Assembly: GCA_019424135.1 (NCBI GenBank)
Contig: JAHYZZ010000010.1
Coordinates: forward strand, 1 to 64,000
DNA: 64,000 bases
Source: Lachnospiraceae bacterium
GTDB lineage: Bacteria > Bacillota > Clostridia > Lachnospirales > Lachnospiraceae
Direction of reading: 5' to 3'
Under the pieces are notes generated by a model. That model had not been told where the DNA came from, ran no database searches, and saw only the letters and a list, made by a program, of their open reading frames with translations. This document shows, piece by piece, positions 62,431-64,000 of this stretch; the first letter of the stretch is position 1, and each line of letters starts with the position of its first letter. The position numbers and the translations under genes are program-made.

Positions 62431-62479
62431 GTCAGCGGTTCCGTGGTAAGGTAGAAACTGGAGAAAGGAGAGATCTTTT

Positions 62480-63895
62480 TTGGGAGAAATACAAAATCTG
62501 CTGCTTGACTTTTCACATACTTATCCGGCAGGAAGCGAAACAAAGGCACAGGGACTAAAAAGAATCGATATGAGTGACATCACAGGGACTGCTATGTACT
62601 GCTCACCTGAGGCGGAAGAAGAGATTCGAAGACGGCTTGGGCCATACGGAGCAGAGGGTGTACATTTCCTTGACAATGGGAACTATCATTATGTGACGAA
62701 ATTTTTTTTGGAAAAAATACGGATTCCCTTTACGTTAGTGTTGTTTGATCATCACAGTGATATGCAGCAACCGTTGATTCATGGATTGACAGGGTGTGGA
62801 AGCTGGGCAGGGGAGGTATTCTGGAACCATCCCTACCTAAAACAGATGATTTTGATCGGCCCTGATCCAGAAACGATAGGGGAACTCCCGGAAGAGAGGA
62901 AGGAAAAACTGGTCTGCATCAGTATGCAGGAGATTGAAAAGACATCGGCAGAAAAGGAAAGAAAGAAGATTGATATGACCCTTCCTGTCTATCTATCTAT
63001 TGATAAAGATGTACTGAATCATTATTATGCCAGAACTAACTGGAATCAAGGTAATATGTCGGTGGAAACGTTAAGAAAGCTGATTTTGGAAGTGTTTATG
63101 CATCAGACTGTGATCGGTGCCGACATTTGTGGAGAGTGCAGCCTTCAGGAACCATTTAATATTTTTTTGGAAGACACGAGGATCAATCATATGACAAATA
63201 AATTATTGTATCAGTTTATCTCTTCAAAGATAGAGTTTGAGGAGTATTTTCCGGTTATGCGCAAACTGCCTATGGATCAGCAAAAAAAGATTAAGGAAGC
63301 CGTGGCGAAAAGGACAGTAACAAAGGGAACGGTCGTGTATGGGGAAGCTTCGGAGTGCACGGGGCTTCTGGTTGTCCATTCTGGTATGCTAAGGGCGTAT
63401 ATCCTCTCTGAGGAAGGGCGGGAAATCACACTTTATCGCCTGTTTGAGAGAGATGTCTGTTTGTTTTCCGCATCTTGTATGCTGTCTGGTATCCAATTTG
63501 AAATTACGATTGAGGCGGAAAAGGATACTGAGTTCTGGATCATTCCGGTAAAGGTCTGGAAAGAGTTGATGGAAGAATCTACGGTATTGTCTAATTACAC
63601 CAACGAGCTTATGGCAGACCGGTTTACGAATGTGATGTGGCTGATCGAACAGATTATGTGGAAAAGTTTTGACAAACGACTGGCAGAATTTCTGTTGGAA
63701 GAGATGCAGGTAGAGGAGACAAAGACTTTGAAACTGACCCATGAGGTAATTGGGAATCATCTGGGGACAGCGCGCGAGGTTGTAACAAGGATGCTTCGTT
63801 ATTTTCAGCAGGAAGGCCTGGTGAAATTGTCCAGGGGAACCGTGGAGATTACAGATCCTGACGGACTGGAAGCATTGACAGAATCAGAAAAATAG
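62480..63895 (+). CDS. Arginase-like domain fused to a Crp/Fnr regulator
   Basis: A 471-residue fusion with TTG start after AAAGGAGAG. Residues about 1-245 form a ureohydrolase-like domain: GNYH (His70), LFDHHSD (Asp90, His92, Asp94) and LSIDKDVLN (Asp175, Asp177) can bind the two Mn of arginase; TNWNQG (186-191) and DICGEC follow. Residues about 253-365 form a cyclic-nucleotide-type sensor barrel and 390-460 the Crp helix-turn-helix (IGNHLGTAREVVTRMLRYFQ). The frame is continuous with no stop or frameshift. It could be an enzyme that also regulates, or a regulator whose arginase part senses a guanidino or amino acid ligand. It follows hypD after a terminator and may control it. Confidence 0.85.
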   Translation: MGEIQNLLLDFSHTYPAGSETKAQGLKRIDMSDITGTAMYCSPEAEEEIRRRLGPYGAEGVHFLDNGNYHYVTKFFLEKIRIPFTLVLFDHHSDMQQPLIHGLTGCGSWAGEVFWNHPYLKQMILIGPDPETIGELPEERKEKLVCISMQEIEKTSAEKERKKIDMTLPVYLSIDKDVLNHYYARTNWNQGNMSVETLRKLILEVFMHQTVIGADICGECSLQEPFNIFLEDTRINHMTNKLLYQFISSKIEFEEYFPVMRKLPMDQQKKIKEAVAKRTVTKGTVVYGEASECTGLLVVHSGMLRAYILSEEGREITLYRLFERDVCLFSASCMLSGIQFEITIEAEKDTEFWIIPVKVWKELMEESTVLSNYTNELMADRFTNVMWLIEQIMWKSFDKRLAEFLLEEMQVEETKTLKLTHEVIGNHLGTAREVVTRMLRYFQQEGLVKLSRGTVEITDPDGLEALTESEK

Positions 63896-63901
63896 AAAAG
63901 A

Positions 63902-63935
63902 AAAGCACAGTCTCTGGAGGGAAAGGCTGTGCTTT
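63902..63935. terminator. Hairpin between convergent genes
   Basis: A 9-bp stem AAAGCACAG/CTGTGCTTT (63902-63910 with 63927-63935); weak T-run on the plus strand (CTTTG) and a split one (A/G-rich reverse) on the minus strand. Confidence 0.65.
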
Positions 63936-63945
63936 CTTTGTCGTT

Positions 63946-64000
63946 TTAGATCATTGCAAGAATCTGTTCCTTTGGTTTTGCTCCGGTAGAGCGGTTGACC
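63946..64000 (-). CDS. C-terminal end of a thioredoxin-like protein, partial
   Basis: The gene enters from the right edge. The 17 visible residues VNRSTGAKPKEQILAMI and a TAA stop match the last strand and helix of thioredoxin (usually GxxVxxxxGxxxKxxLxxxI). Only this end is visible, so the call rests on a short match. Confidence 0.5.
   Translation of the reverse strand, partial: VNRSTGAKPKEQILAMI

Overview
The window looks like chromosome of an anaerobic Firmicute, most likely a gut Lachnospiraceae (Clostridia). The signs are strong AGGAGG ribosome sites, genes for anaerobic life (glycyl radical enzyme with activase, ferredoxin, 4Fe-4S membrane protein, peroxide and methionine sulfoxide defence), a lysyl-tRNA synthetase with an extra C-terminal tRNA-binding domain, and small families such as DUF951, DUF6145 and CD1871A. 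The genus is not determined. No rRNA, tRNA, CRISPR array, transposase or phage gene was seen.

Layout. 1-3.4 kb: a partial UPF0597 gene, class B sortase, DUF951 and the rpsF-ssb-rpsR operon with its own promoter and a strong terminator. 3.5-9.1 kb: an amino-sugar block (CBM9-like protein, nagB, convergent AraC regulator, then nucleotidyltransferase, NahK-like HexNAc kinase and galE). 9.2-13.1 kb: gdpP-rplI-dnaB. 13.1-19.6 kb: a small hypothetical protein, an 8Fe ferredoxin, a sugar-binding lipoprotein convergent with a two-component system, and mutS2. 19.7-25.0 kb: an HtrA-like protein that has lost its catalytic triad, yhaM, rlmD and a MATE exporter with a hairpin leader.

25.1-27.2 kb: a LysR gene, two back-to-back palindromes, and a TasA-like secreted protein with its SipW-type signal peptidase. 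27.3-32.1 kb: a two-component system divergent from a four-gene unit (CD1871A small protein, NapH-like polyferredoxin, TlpA lipoprotein, MsrAB lipoprotein) that reads as an extracytoplasmic methionine sulfoxide repair chain. 32.1-39.6 kb: an operator-controlled MDR dehydrogenase and DUF1638, then a two-component system with a FtsX-type ABC transporter whose single permease gene lies between two different ATPase genes. 39.7-53.9 kb: malic enzyme, a membrane-anchored MerR with a classic 19-bp-spacer promoter, peptidases, peroxiredoxin, nitroreductase, Ktr potassium uptake, NfeD/SPFH, ornithine carbamoyltransferase, coaX and dus. 54-56.5 kb: greA-lysS. 56.6-58.9 kb: the remnant of a histidine kinase, a split chromate transporter, and its MerR regulator.

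59-64 kb: a HypD-type glycyl radical enzyme (trans-4-hydroxy-L-proline dehydratase) with its activase, then one protein that joins an arginase-like domain, with all six metal ligands kept, to a complete Crp/Fnr regulator. That fusion is the most unusual single gene here. A second strong observation is a 62-nt repeat at 22.0 and 52.8 kb. It holds a hairpin with two compensatory base-pair changes and precedes an RNA-uridine-modifying enzyme gene each time. A related hairpin core forms the terminator at 41.7 kb.
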